A DNA stretch of 36,000 nucleotides from Glandiceps talaboti (GCF_964340395.1 NC_135551.1:21593503-21629502), one strand, 5' to 3'. Positions 22,568-34,917 are shown, counted from the first letter of the stretch. Program-made: numbers and translations. The notes: a model not told the origin generated them from the letters alone.

Positions 22568-22962
22568 TTAGGCCTACCGGTAATAAAAAAAATTGTATGG
22601 TTCCGATTACACTCAAGTTTAGAATAGGTGGGGTATAGATTGTTTATTTTATTTTTTTTTATATTTTTTTTTTCTGTGTGAGTGTCTAGTTCAGGTTTTC
22701 CATAGTTTTCCAAATGGTCTCTGTGTTGTTTATTTCTTCCTAACAGATGTACAGCCATTACAGATTGGAAGAACAGTTTTATATTGTCTTTTTAAGTTGA
22801 TGTCAGTTTACGCATCCACTATTTCTCTTGAGACTTCACAATTTTTGCAATTTTATAATTGTTTTCTCTTGAATATGTAAAAAAAAAAGGTTTAGGGTTG
22901 GCAGTGAAAATCTAGGTAGGGTCGGGTAACATGAACCAAACATTTATTTTTTTAGGCCTTAG
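22568..22962 (+). mobile_element. MITE-like inverted-repeat element, family A copy 3
   Basis: Starts ttaggcctac with TGGTTCCGATTACACTCA and ends ggtaacatgaaccaaac, then a T-run and aggcctta. Full-length match to copies 1 and 2. An 86-codon minus-strand ATG frame (22498-22758; starts MAVHLLGRNKQHRDHLEN) lies mostly inside the element and matches the corresponding frame of copy 2. In an overlapping frame, KTVLPICNGCTS is shared with copy 1. Confidence 0.87.
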
Positions 22963-25000
22963 GTAATGTATTTTGGAAAGTTCAAACACCCGGATTCTAC
23001 TACATGTATATTATTAACAATTTACATCATGGTATAAATATGTTTAAAATTGTACTATAAAATAGTGGAGTGGGGTGGGGTGTGGGTGAGAAACTTTAAC
23101 ATAAAGTCCCCTTCCCTGTCAGAAAATCATACATTCTATAGCAAACCATGCATACATCATTATACGAGTGTCATCGCCAATGAAATGTATCTATCACTTT
23201 CATTATGGTCTCTTCCATCTGTTACATGGTTTCCATGGCAATACAAATCAAGCCCAGGAACAAGCTATAAATGGCAAAGGTCATCACCTTTATGACATAT
23301 CAATCATTCAGATGCCTGCTTTTGCTCAATTTGATTCCATCAAAATTTTGAAATAAATACGACCAGCTATTTACTTTTGCTTAAATTTGATTTTTATCAT
23401 AATTTCAAAATAAACTTAACTAACCAGATGTACAGGGATTGAAATGAGGGTAAGTGAAGGCTTTTTCATTTTCAAGCTTTCATTTTGTTCCCTAAGACAA
23501 CTTTGTGATTTTTTTCTATAATGAGTCAATTTTTTTCCTCAAAGCATGATTGTGTGCGCAAAATGCAAAATGATTAAAGGCCAGGGTTTCAATCCCTGGT
23601 TCTTACATTAGTGTTATCGCATCAGTGGAGACATGAGGATAACATACGATTATTCTTTTATTCTGAGCCAACTTTTTCTATATATAGTTTTGTCAGACAA
23701 CTGTTTTTCACACCTAATGTTTAACCCTTTTTTCAGAGTGGGCCTTTAAAACGACAAAGTATTCATAAACAGACCAATTATTTTGAAAAGATTTCCATAG
23801 AAACAGAGTATTCAAGCAAATTATTCAAATTAATTTCATTAAATTAACTAAATCCTATTAAACGTAAAATAAAGATGTTTTCTGATTATTATATATATAA
23901 ATTAATAATTGACAATGATAATTGATAAACATAATATAACATAAGTGTTATCTTTAATTAAATAATCGGTATACAAATTAATTAAATACTGGATTCAAAT
24001 TACTAGATTGGCAAGGGAAACATCGTCAACTACATCAAAAAAACAAATTGCTGTATTTTTATAACTACATTGTAAATAGATCATGAGCAAGACATTGTAA
24101 AATATTCATTTAAATACATTCCCCTGGTCCTGTTTTTATGAAGTGTTATCACTACATGTACAATGTATGTGGTTAGATTGAGCCAAGTGTTATTCATGTT
24201 CTTATGCTAATTATCATAATTATCAATGTATCAGCAATAATTAGCGTTTGTATCACAACCAAGGGTTCTAATTCATTACATGTACCATTTTGCCAGTTCA
24301 GGTCGGCAGGTTTTGTCAAATTCTCCATTTGCTGGCTTTATCATGTTAACTGTGTGTTACGGATCTGATGAACATATTGGAAGATATCAAAATGTATCCA
24401 GTACAAACTCTTAGATTAGTTTGACCATCTGTCTGTATGTGGATAACTATGCTAAATTGTTTATTTTGACAATGTACATGTACTTGAAGTACATGTTTAT
24501 GTATTTATAATAATAATAATAATGACTGTAGAAATGGGAAGTTTGCCAAGTAAAATAGAAAGTACAATGTACTATGTACCTGAATCACTAAGGTACAGTA
24601 TGTACGATGCATTCAAATCTTGTTCCAAGACAGTTTTTGGTAATTCAAACTTTTGAGAAGAGAACACCAGTTTCATTTAGTTCACTGTATCCTTAACTTG
24701 AAATAAGTTGATTGACCAAAAAAAAAAACCCCTGCAGTACCTAATAACCGTAGTGTTCATTTTGTGACATTATCCTGCTAAAACCCTACAAACAAAATTT
24801 TCAGTATTAGATAATTCCCTCGTCATGCTATCTTTTGACAGCTGTGAAAATGAACCTTGGTGGAGTTGTTGTCACACTTTTTATGATAAATTTGTGAATC
24901 CTCATAAATTAACATACTCAATGAATGTGAAAACTGTTTGTTTAAATATAAACTTTATGAGGGCACTGCAATGACAAAACAGTGTCTAAATGGATGGCAA
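22963..25000. other. No supported gene
   Basis: AT-rich DNA with homopolymer runs and a short (ATA)n near 24508-24521. A B-box-like palindrome at 23582-23600 may be a SINE remnant. Two overlapping plus frames at 23050-23356 are not recognisable. Confidence 0.45.
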
Positions 25001-26030
25001 CCAGGGTCAAAGAGTCAACGAGAAAATGAGTAGTTACGTCTACACCTCCTACGTCACTCACTGTGCATGCACTCCTCCGGTACACACCTTTCATTGTAAT
25101 ATTTCTAACACCTTCCTTTGAAATTTTTTTGCCTTGTTTTCTCCTTCTTTAAAGTATAACATTTTCTTTACCGACGACTGACTTGTTTATAATTGTTCGA
25201 TTACTTTACAGCTAAATTTTGGGAGATGTTTCAATTTTGTTTATAACACGTGAAACGGTGAATGTAGACAACTTCGAACAGACAGATATGATCACTATCC
25301 TTTCCTTTCACCATGCCCACCCGTTTTTATTCCAACATTAATAATTAATTAGAATTATGAATAACTACAAACTTATTCAGACCACGCAATCCCTGGATGT
25401 AAAGGGAAAGTACGCTTTAATTCCTAGCAAATAACATGCTATGAGTATTTGTCTATCGGCTTGGTTGCTACTAGATTTGCAAACCGTTAGATTCACGAAC
25501 GGAATAAGCTAATGTTTCCGATACCACTGCATTCATATCAGAGTGGCGTTAGTTTATACAAATAGCAAGGGACACTTCACAGGGTAGTGTACCCATTCTA
25601 AACTACCTTCTTCGCTTCTGTTGAAAGCTCGATATCCAACTTCAAGTGTCAATTCAATGAATGTCACACAAACCTAATGTGTAATAAAAGACTCTTACCT
25701 GAAAATTATATAAAGTTCACACCGTTTACACTACAGACTACAGTGAATGCACGGTTGATTGATACTTGAATAATGGCCCCTGCAAACATCGATTGGTCGT
25801 CTTTGCCAGTTAGTTCGCTCGCACGTCTAAAACACACACTAGTCCCAACTGCATGGTCTTATTGTGCCCCTTACTCGATACACTAACCGTTCATGTACAC
25901 CATGTAGACCATGTGGTTCGGTGTGGGATTCCAATCTCAACGTTTATCAGCACCTGTAGATGTAAACAATATCAAAGTCCACGTATCCGATCCGCCATAA
26001 TAAGTAGTGAGTCTGAAACTTTGCAATAAT
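25001..26030 (-). promoter_or_regulatory. Possible promoter region, minus strand
   Basis: CpG dinucleotides become noticeably more frequent than to the left. On the minus strand, ATGGCGGATCGG near 25997 resembles a YY1 site or start codon. A CCAAT box (gaccaatcgatg) lies near 25795, CACGTG near 25246 and a TGACGT-type CRE-like word near 25053. A splice donor TTTTCAG|GTAAGAG is at about 25699, which would end a noncoding first exon. Just 25 nt beyond it lies an acceptor-like ATTACACATTAG, too close to pair with that donor. No coding exon could be confirmed, so this rests on words and composition only. Confidence 0.25.
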
Positions 26031-26589
26031 TGTCGGTGAGGGCGCAAGTGAAAGTGTATCAACAGGAACATTTTTTGCAGTTCTATGCAGTATTGAATTT
26101 CAAAGTCCAGGAATGTGGCATATACGTGACCAACTTTGTAATTAACCTGGAGTTAACTCCTTCCTTCTTCCTAAACTACGTCAATGTAGGTAGGGGAAAA
26201 TTGGCGGCTGTAAACTTAGTATGGCATGATATAAAAGACTTCTCCTCTTGAATATACTTAAAATGCAAACCAGCCATTCTTTTGTATCAACTCTGCTGTA
26301 ACGCACCTCATTGACTAAAAGATCATTATTATGTTATGATCAGAGAATTACAATAACCGATTGACCGAACGCCACGTCGTAACAATAGGTCGTCCGCTGC
26401 TCGCCAACGCACGGAAGTTTTAAGCAGTGCAGCTAGTTTGAATCTGTATATTACAAGAGGGGTCACACGTATCACGGTTCTAAAAGTTTTTGCATTTGTT
26501 TTTGTTTTGTTTTGTTTTTGTTTTTGTTGTTGTTTTTCTTTGTTTTTGGTTTTTGCGTTTTGTTTATTTTTTTTGTTATCTTTTTTAGA

Positions 26590-26695
26590 TATAAGCGTCA
26601 CCGCACCCACACCAGGATCAGGAGGCCAAGGCTCCGATTATTGTTCAACAAGTAGTATTTTCTACCTCGAGACAGCGCCAACTACGGTCAAATAA
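26590..26695 (+). CDS. Candidate terminal coding exon, product unknown
   Basis: A ~100-base T-rich tract (26488-26588) ends in TCTTTTTTAG, which is a strong acceptor. The following bases read DISVTAPTPGSGGQGSDYCS then TSSIFYLETAPTTVK and stop at TAA (26693-26695). The peptide is Ser/Thr/Gly/Pro-rich and the block is more GC- and CpG-rich than the surroundings. No upstream exon is identified and no domain is recognised. The T-rich tract may simply be low-complexity DNA, so the call is weak. Confidence 0.2.
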
Positions 26696-27631
26696 TGTGA
26701 AAGTGGTACATGTGGTCGATTTGTATAACGATATATGTTGCAGACATGTAGCCCTAGTATAATTAGAACTTATCTTTTCTAGGTAAAAGAATAAACATGT
26801 AGATAAATGGGTGACCCTGTAGTCTCACAAGCCTTTTAACGGCTAAATCGTTAACCCAGCTGTTCGCAATAACTCTCTCAGGTCATTTGGGAGGAAGTGT
26901 GGAATACTTGTGTAATATCTCAGTGTATCGTGAAATTAAGACTTCGAATTTAAATACATGCCACCTATTCATGTGTACTATGCAGGACCACAGTCCCTCT
27001 ATTGTGACAGGACTAACTCAAAATGATTCAGCTAATTTTTGACCTGCAGCAACTCCATGGACACTACTGTTGTAAATTATCGATATCTTCATGCTGTCAA
27101 TCAAGATGCTATTATTGTACTATCAAAAACCTTATCCTACCGATATGTGCAAAACAAACCGCCTACAACCAATTTCGCATGACCATTACATTACATTTGA
27201 ACTCAGAATTCTTTTCTCACCAGGTCTGTGATTTAAACTTAACTAAAGGGCACTCCACTCCAGGAAATAAAGGTATATGTATCATCATACATTTTGGGTC
27301 GTGTGGAGAGCTATTTCATGATATATGTCAAGTAAATTTCGCTCGGTTACCAAGGACACCAAATTGAAACACTTTCTATTGTTCTTTCAGCGGTAAAGTG
27401 TTGTCGTTAATGAGTCATAGCAAACATGAATATTTATTAGACGCATATTTATGATTATATATCTGAAGCCTCGATGAAATAAGCATTAGGAATCGGAAAT
27501 GGTGCGTGGACGATGGATGGATGGATGAATGAATGTAAATAATTCATTCCTGCACAGCAATCACGTGACATTAGTTATAGATGCATGACGTCTAGTTCGT
27601 TTCGAACGACTAGTTCCGTTAATGTCGGGAT
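26696..27631. other. No supported gene
   Basis: A 114-codon plus frame at 27023-27367 has no recognisable motif. Frames of this length are expected a few times by chance in the window. A short (ATGG)n/(ATGA)n stretch lies at 27510-27535. Confidence 0.45.
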
Positions 27632-27864
27632 ATACATACATACATGCATACATACATATATACATACATACATGCATACATACATACATACATACATACA
27701 TACATACATACATACATACATACATACATACATACATACATACATACATACATACATACATACATACATACATACATACATACATACATACATACATACA
27801 TACATACATACATACATACATACATACATACATACATACATACATACATACATACATACATACA
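27632..27864. repeat. (CATA)n tetranucleotide array, ~230 bp
   Basis: Nearly perfect repeats of CATA/TACA with a few atgc and atat interruptions in the first 45 bp. All long open frames here (HTYI and MYVC peptides on both strands) are products of the repeat. Confidence 0.99.
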
Positions 27865-28455
27865 AAAAACATATAGAAATAATATTCTCATATCATTCAT
27901 GATACCGACTGGCAAAAAAATAGTGTTAGGCTGTCCCTCATTGCAACAAAATGATTCCCCCAGTGCGGCTAATGTGCTCTTACAAACTTCAGACGGGTGT
28001 GTGGCCCAAGTTTAAAACATCTATCCATATATAATCCAAAAACAGCTGTGAGGCTATTTCTAAAGCATTAAGACAAATATCCCATATTATCAACCCCATG
28101 ATTAGGGAATTCTTTCAGTTGAAAAGTCAACCCATGTTTAGATTTTTTCTGTGAAATGTGATCCATTTGGGCAGCACATATCCGTACATTTTATATGGGC
28201 ATCACTTCCCCCCCCCCCGAAAAAGAGTCTTTCAAAAGTGTCTGACATGATAAATTACTATATTACATATTTTAGGAAAACGTTTATTTACAATTAAGAC
28301 ATATATGTGATATTTATTTATTTACGTATTTAATTTGATATTCTTTGTGTCAGTAAGCCAGAGGGCTTGATCATGATGTTGCTCTTTTTTTGTAAACTTT
28401 TATTTAAGTATTGTATAATTTCATAAGTCCAAATAGGATACCTTAATAAATAAAA

Positions 28456-28640
28456 ACATAACATAACATAACATAACATAACATAACATAACATAACATA
28501 ACATAACGTAACATAACGTAACGTAACGTAACGTAACATAACATAACATAACATAACATAACATAACATAACATAACATAACATAACATAACATAACATA
28601 ACATAACATAACATAACATAACATAACATAACATAACATA
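28456..28640. repeat. (ACATA)n pentanucleotide array, ~185 bp
   Basis: About 37 copies of ACATA. Between about 28506 and 28538 several units carry ACGTA instead, forming a CpG-bearing block inside the array. A shorter poly-C run (11 C) lies upstream at 28208-28218. Confidence 0.98.
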
Positions 28641-28792
28641 CCATACCAATAGACTAGTGTAATTTTCTTCATCATTCCTTTTGTTTGTAACCGGAGTTAC
28701 TGTCACTCTAGGTGTACGTTTACATTGAAAAGTTACTCATGCATGTTAAAGTTGGAGAAGAAGATTGTGATGGTAATTAGAGAAATTGAAGC

Positions 28793-29011
<219 letters not shown>

Positions 29012-29190
29012 CAACAATTTAACATTTCATTCAAATATATCAAAAAACTACACGTCTGTCTTTGGGCATAAACATTTCATCTCAAACCCCACACACAGTA
29101 ATGGTGAAAATCGGGTGTCAAACAATACACACAGTTCTGTGTCCGTTTAACTGTACCAGAAACAGAGTATAAAGTACCAATGAATGCATA

Positions 29191-29251
<61 letters not shown>
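29191..29251. repeat. (ATG)n trinucleotide array
   Basis: About twenty ATG units. On the minus strand it follows the SINE 3' end directly, so it is best read as the expanded tail of that SINE. The poly-His frame on the minus strand is a repeat translation. Confidence 0.97.
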
Positions 29252-29252
<1 letters not shown>

Positions 29253-29606
29253 AATAAAGTTGGTTTTTATATAGAGCTTTCACAATCTGTGCTCAAACCA
29301 CTTTACAATTATTACCCCTGACACGGATCTGTAGTGTCACAACAGCCCTTCATACTTTCTCAACTCCCAGAAGAGCATACAATCCATTGCAGCATCAATA
29401 AGCGCATAGGATTAAAGCATTCATATTGCGACCTCTATCCTATAACCAGGATACCCAATTATACAGCTGAGTGACTGAGGCACAGTCGTGGTTCAAATCT
29501 TGCCCAAGGACTTTAGCCATTCAGAAAAAAATGGCAGCAATTGGGTTCGAACCTACAACCAAGGTTCCAAGCCAGCCACGCTAACCATTCGACCATCATG
29601 ACTCCA
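29252..29606 (-). mobile_element. SINE with tRNA-derived head, near full length
   Basis: The minus strand begins GGAGTCATGATGGTCGAATG. A pol III A box (TGGTCGAATGG, 29585-29595) and a B box (GGTTCGAACCC, 29543-29553) are ~53 nt apart, as in a tRNA. The body (~250 bp) includes CCTTGGGCAAGATTTGAACC, TCAGTCACTCAGCTGTATAA, CAGATCCGTGTCAGGGGTAA and TAATTGTAAAGTGGTTTGAGC. It ends TATATAAAAACCAACTTTAT and runs into (ATC)n. Such elements have no protein and are mobilised by a partner LINE that recognises the tail. A truncated copy lies at 16514-16623. No clear target-site duplication is visible. Confidence 0.8.
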
Positions 29607-30302
29607 CGCACGTATATGACAAGTTACGGATACAAAAAGTTTTGACCAATCAATGACTGAGTGGTGTTTTTTTAGAGGACAAACGTGCGTAACCACAACG
29701 AATAAAACAAAAATTAATGGTAAAACTTAAGATAAAAAATTCATGAAGATAAATAATGATTTTTCAACAACGCAAATTACAATTGCAAACACAAAAGTGA
29801 CAGTGAATACATACAATTTATCACAGGGACTACACACATGTTTTAATGAATAATTCAGCACACGGCTAGCTTCTTTAAGATCTATTTTAAGGCATTCGCC
29901 TACCACCGTATTATACGTAAAACAAATGAGCTATCTGACGGCGTATTAATAAATATTTACTTAGCACCTGATTGTCTGTTTGAAAAGTCTGGCATCGACA
30001 TTTATCACAACATACAAGTAGTGAAATAGATTAAAATGTGTTTTAATAAATATTTTAACACATAGCCTGCCATACTATTAGAATTGTTATTGTGTTTTTT
30101 ACCACCGTAATATAGGCAGGATAATTAGCTTTATCGGTGGACGGTGTTTTAATTCCGTTTTAATAATATTTCGAAGTCTTTGTTGAAAAGTCATGCACTG
30201 TCAACTATCAGTAAGTCTTGTTTATAGTCTCAGTTTTTTTAATGACCATTGGGATATTTTGAAATAGTTAATTTTCTTCTGTAAGGTTGTATCAAAATTT
30301 TG
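29607..30302. other. No supported gene; weak local repetition
   Basis: The words tgtttgaaaagtctggcatcgaca (near 29977) and tgttgaaaagtcatgcactgtcaa (near 30181), together with nearby ttttaataaatatt words, suggest a very diverged ~200-bp direct repeat. Nothing else was seen. Confidence 0.4.
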
Positions 30303-30391
30303 CGGCCCCCCCCCATTCGCGTTCTCAAAATATTTCATGCCCCCCCCCCCCAGGAATGAACCCAAGAATTTTCGTAAACCCCCCCCCCCCC
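30303..30391. repeat. Three poly-C tracts in a short degenerate repeat
   Basis: Runs of 9, 12 and 13 C lie at 30306-30314, 30340-30351 and 30379-30391. They are separated by about 25-27 bp of related A/T-rich sequence containing attttcgtaaa- or tcaaaatattt-type words. The minus strand therefore has three long G-runs that could form a G-quadruplex or drive polymerase slippage. Confidence 0.85.
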
Positions 30392-30606
30392 ATCTCCGCC
30401 CCACTTCAGAGTTGTACAGTATGGTGCACTACAACAGTGGAAATCATACATAACAATTATAGATTCCTTTACAAATATATGTGGGCTTTGTTGCGAAAAA
30501 GGTTTGGGCTGTACTTGGAGATACTTAGTCAGCAGGGTTTTGTCGTTCAGTCTTGATTTTTGGCAGAAACATCACCCGCTATGATAGCTGGTGGGGAGGG
30601 TGTGTG

Positions 30607-31562
<956 letters not shown>

Positions 31563-32022
31563 TTTAAACCCTGGGTTACGTCTAACTTAAAACACCTGTT
31601 GAAGGAGAAAGCAATTGCTTTCGCTGAAGGTAGGGTCTCTGATGGAAATTGTCTGCAAAGGAAGATAAAACAAAAGATTCGCGTTTGCAAAGACATGTAC
31701 AAAACGAAAATTGAAAGTCAGTTTCAGTCCGGTGATTTGAGGAAAGCATGGAATGGCCTTGCTGTTCTTTCTGGTATATAGGAAAAAAAAGAACAGGAAG
31801 ACGAAAGTGACAGAAGCAAAGACATTCGCTAACGAACTGAATACTTTTATTGTCGTTTTGACACAACACACATAACTTCCAACAGCAACAGTTTTCAATG
31901 TCTTCATACTTCTGTTGTTCTTGATATTTTAATGCGTAAGATTATATGTATGTTTTTCTGTGTTTTTGCAAGACAAATTTCCCCATGAGGGATAAATAAA
32001 TTAATATAACAATAATAATAAT
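31563..32022 (+). mobile_element. Internally deleted LINE remnant (CR1/Rex-like non-LTR retrotransposon)
   Basis: Translation from 31563 reads FKPWVTSNLKHLLKEKAIAF, then AEGRVSDGN, KRKIK-type basic residues and YKTKIESQFQSGDLRKAWNGL. This matches the linker between endonuclease and reverse transcriptase in CR1/L2/Rex-type ORF2 proteins (PWVT..LK.LL.EK..AF; Y...IE..F..GD.R.AW.G). After a stop at 31779 the match resumes one frame over as KVTEAKTFANELNTF. One missing base later it would give a YCRFD-type word. The reverse transcriptase domain is absent. The sequence jumps to a 3' UTR-like end (gcaagacaaatttccccatg, agggataaataaa) and an (ATA)n tail at about 32000-32022. It is therefore dead: frameshifted and deleted. 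Confidence 0.8.
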
Positions 32023-32705
32023 CGACGTATTGTTTCATTCAAGTATAAAACACGTTACAAACTAATACTCTGCAACATCTTAAATCAAGCTGACTTCATC
32101 GCACTGCTGTCAGCAACATACGAGCTGTCTTGCCTGTCTTCAGTTAATTTGTCAAATGCAACGAAACTTTGACAGATGAGCTTACATCAATACACTCGTA
32201 TAATTAATATGCAGAGCTGACAAGCCTGGTACGGTGAAACAGGTTCTGAATTTCTTATATACTCGAAGTGGTTTAGTGGCATACTGTCAAAGTACCGTGA
32301 CGTTCCTTTTACATAATATTAGCACCACTCGAGCTTGAAGCCAAAGAACACGATCATAGAGAAATTAAAATGAAAACACACGAAACAGGCCGAGTATTAA
32401 TATTAGTGGACACCGTATCGTAATTATCAGAACGTTGATATTACACATGGACGTCAGTGGAGAGATCCATTATCTATGGTTAAAATTTATCGTGAGTTGC
32501 AGAAAAATGTAGTAAAATGGGCATCAAGGGACACGTTCAGACCATATAGCATTAAAGGCCTATGTTCTGTGGAAACACATGTGAAGCCCGAGTCAACTGT
32601 CTCACTGACTGTAGGTAACCTGAGACACATGGTAAATTTTTAAATTAGAGACCTTTTTACAGTATCGAAAATTTAGTCTTACATATTGTATAATTATGAA
32701 TCTGA
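32023..32705. other. No recognisable feature
   Basis: No exon, RNA or repeat is supported. Base composition is closer to that of the CpG-richer right part. Confidence 0.5.
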
Positions 32706-32758
32706 ACACACACACACACACACACAAACCCCCAAAAAAACACACACAAAAAAACACA

Positions 32759-32812
<54 letters not shown>
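32706..32812. repeat. (CA)n followed by (AAC)n
   Basis: CA dinucleotides at 32706-32727, then an A-rich spacer with cacacaca, then about eighteen CAA/AAC units at 32758-32812. The poly-Leu minus frame is a repeat translation. Confidence 0.97.
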
Positions 32813-32813
<1 letters not shown>

Positions 32814-33056
32814 AGTCCGAGCAACGTAATAGGAAATTGTATTTGCGAAGACGTGTAGGTCACGTCACCGGCCTATGAAGGAAATGAGAGGAATATGAAA
32901 CTGTTACGTACCATATACATTATAGGTAAAATTATAAGCATTTTCCTAAACCTTTGTCTTCTGAGTAGAGATAAAAAGAACGGGTATATAGAGTTGATAT
33001 AAAGACTTCGATTTCGTCTATCAGAAATGTGAGTAGGCCCAATAGAAAGGGACTAC

Positions 33057-33274
33057 TTGTGTGTATGTATGTATGTATGTATGTATGTATGTATGTATGT
33101 ATGTATGTGTGTATGTGTGTATGTGTGTATGTATGTATGTATGTATGTATGTATGTATGTATGTATGTATGTATGTATGTATGTGTGTGTGTGTATGTAT
33201 GTATGTATGTATGTATGTATGTATGTATGTATGTATGTATGTATGTATGTATGTATGTATGTATGTATGTATGT
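33057..33274. repeat. (GTAT)n tetranucleotide array, ~215 bp
   Basis: GTAT units with GTGT-containing interruptions at about 33107-33128 and 33183-33195. The sequence is the reverse complement type of the (CATA)n array at 27632-27864. The MYVC and HTYI frames are repeat translations. Confidence 0.98.
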
Positions 33275-34457
33275 CATTTTTCTATAGCCTGACGATTGTA
33301 GGCATATTTACCTAAAGTTAATCAGTATTGCACAAAGAATGTCGAGAATAGTTTTAAGGTGAAAAATATTGTCAGAGCCCGGCTTCCTAATCATATTACC
33401 AACCAGTGTTCATTTTCCATAGCGCTGACATGTTTTTCGTCAACGGCAGCAATGTTCGCTAGGATTGGGCTCTCCGTACAATTTCAACTTCAACGAAGTC
33501 ACCAAGTAACGATACCAGTTATCTGTTTTAAAACACAGACCTTGCAATCGGTGCCTACAACTAGCAACAAACAAATATCTTGCCAAATGATTTTTTCCTT
33601 TGATCGGAGTGCACCTTCAATTTCAAATCTTTGAGAAATGCACCAATTCCGATCTAGCTGTTGCTTAACTAAATTACCCATGTTAGCGCCTATTGAAAAT
33701 TGGATCGTTATGAACAAATTTGACCACTTAGAAATTGTATAGGCTCCGGCGGAAAAAAATTGTAAACAGTTATTGCGATAAAAGAAACTTTGAATGATTA
33801 GTACAGTTGTCTCTCAAAAAAATGTGTACTTTCAGAATATCGATGGTTAGTGCAATGCAAAGCATAGTGCAAACAAACGAATCGATACTCTTGTGTTAAA
33901 ATGTATAATAAACATAATGCATATACCATAGTGCGACGACTTGAATCAAATATTCACTGATGATAACACAATATTCAATATAAACAGGGGAAGAAAATAG
34001 TAAAATAAAAAACACTGTTTCATAAACTGCTAATAGTTTATTGTAACGTTAACACACCAAGCGACAAATGAGCGCTAAACTTTCATTTCAACGGTAGCTC
34101 CATATCGCACATGCTTTCAATTTCAGTTTTTCAGCCATGTCATGTACACAAAAACTACATACATTATACAACACTAAAACCTAGCGTAAGTCATGGTATC
34201 AAATGGATTTTTGTTGAAATGTATTCAAGAAATGTCATTGCTACTAGTACAAGTGTTCAACATTGTTGACTGAAGACATAATATTTCCAAGTCAACGGCA
34301 CCTAAGTTTATTTTTTCGTTACTGTAACGAACAGCAACGCAATACCGTATAATTGTTAAAACTTCGAACCGTCATTTGCTCAACTTTTTTCCATTTAATG
34401 TTGTTCTACCTAAGTTGTTACTGACAACTCACTGGTCAGTGAGATAAGACAGACCGG
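33275..34457. other. No supported gene; one weak minus-strand start
   Basis: On the minus strand an ATG at 33681-33679 opens MGNLVKQQLDRNWCISQRFE and stays open to about 33499. An MGN start could be N-myristoylated and the peptide is fairly hydrophilic at first, but I recognise no family. No convincing donor closes the exon. A plus frame of 91 codons overlaps it. Confidence 0.4.
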
Positions 34458-34463
34458 TGGACG

Positions 34464-34535
<72 letters not shown>
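34458..34535. repeat. (GGAC)n-(AGAC)n array
   Basis: Begins with ggacggacgg and continues as about 17 units of acag/agac to 34535. The CLSV minus frame is a repeat translation. Confidence 0.98.
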
Positions 34536-34537
<2 letters not shown>

Positions 34538-34800
34538 TTTTGCAACAGCTAGATTTAGACAGACATGTCACGTATACTGACCTAGCCAGAGACACACATA
34601 GAGAGGAAAATATGAGGAGTTGTCTAGTTTCGGTGATATAACTTTCTCACGATATTCGATGTACTTGTTACAGCATAACAAATCAATCATGTATATGAAC
34701 CATACCAGTTGATACACGTACCGTAGCATAGCAACCAAGTAATATGTTTTTATTTGTTCGAGTAAACACACACATTGCCCATGGTTACGACAACGATTGT

Positions 34801-34917
34801 CCAATCATTATCCATCTGTAGAAACATGACAGAAGTTGTCTGGACCAATCAGCGTAAACAGTTCCAAGGGGCATGCGCACAGAAATCTATAAAGCCACGT
34901 GAAGTTCGTTGATTTGA
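34801..34917 (+). promoter_or_regulatory. Core promoter of a plus-strand gene
   Basis: Ordered elements within 120 bp: CCAAT at 34801 and 34845 (the second as ccaatcagcg), an NRF1-like GCATGCGCAC at 34871-34880, a TATA box (TATAAA, 34888-34893) and an E-box CACGTG at 34896-34901. Transcription is expected to start about 25-40 bp past the TATA box. An initiator-like TCAGTC lies at 34928-34933. The stretch is more GC-rich than its surroundings. These are word matches, but their order and spacing are typical of an animal promoter, and a translation start and splice donor follow directly. Confidence 0.5.

Noticed and set aside
27023-27367. 114-codon plus-strand frame with many Cys residues
   Set aside because: No signal peptide, no spaced cysteine pattern I recognise and no splice context. 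A few frames of this length are expected by chance.
27632-27864. CRISPR-like or other programmed array
   Set aside because: Perfect short-period tandem repeats without spacers in a eukaryotic context. These are microsatellites.
27561-28015. Several ~80-120 codon frames on both strands (MYVC, HTYI)
   Set aside because: Translations of the (CATA)n array in different frames.
33499-33717. Minus-strand frame with internal MGNLVKQQLD start
   Set aside because: Possible myristoylation-type start, but no recognised family, no donor and an overlapping open frame on the plus strand.
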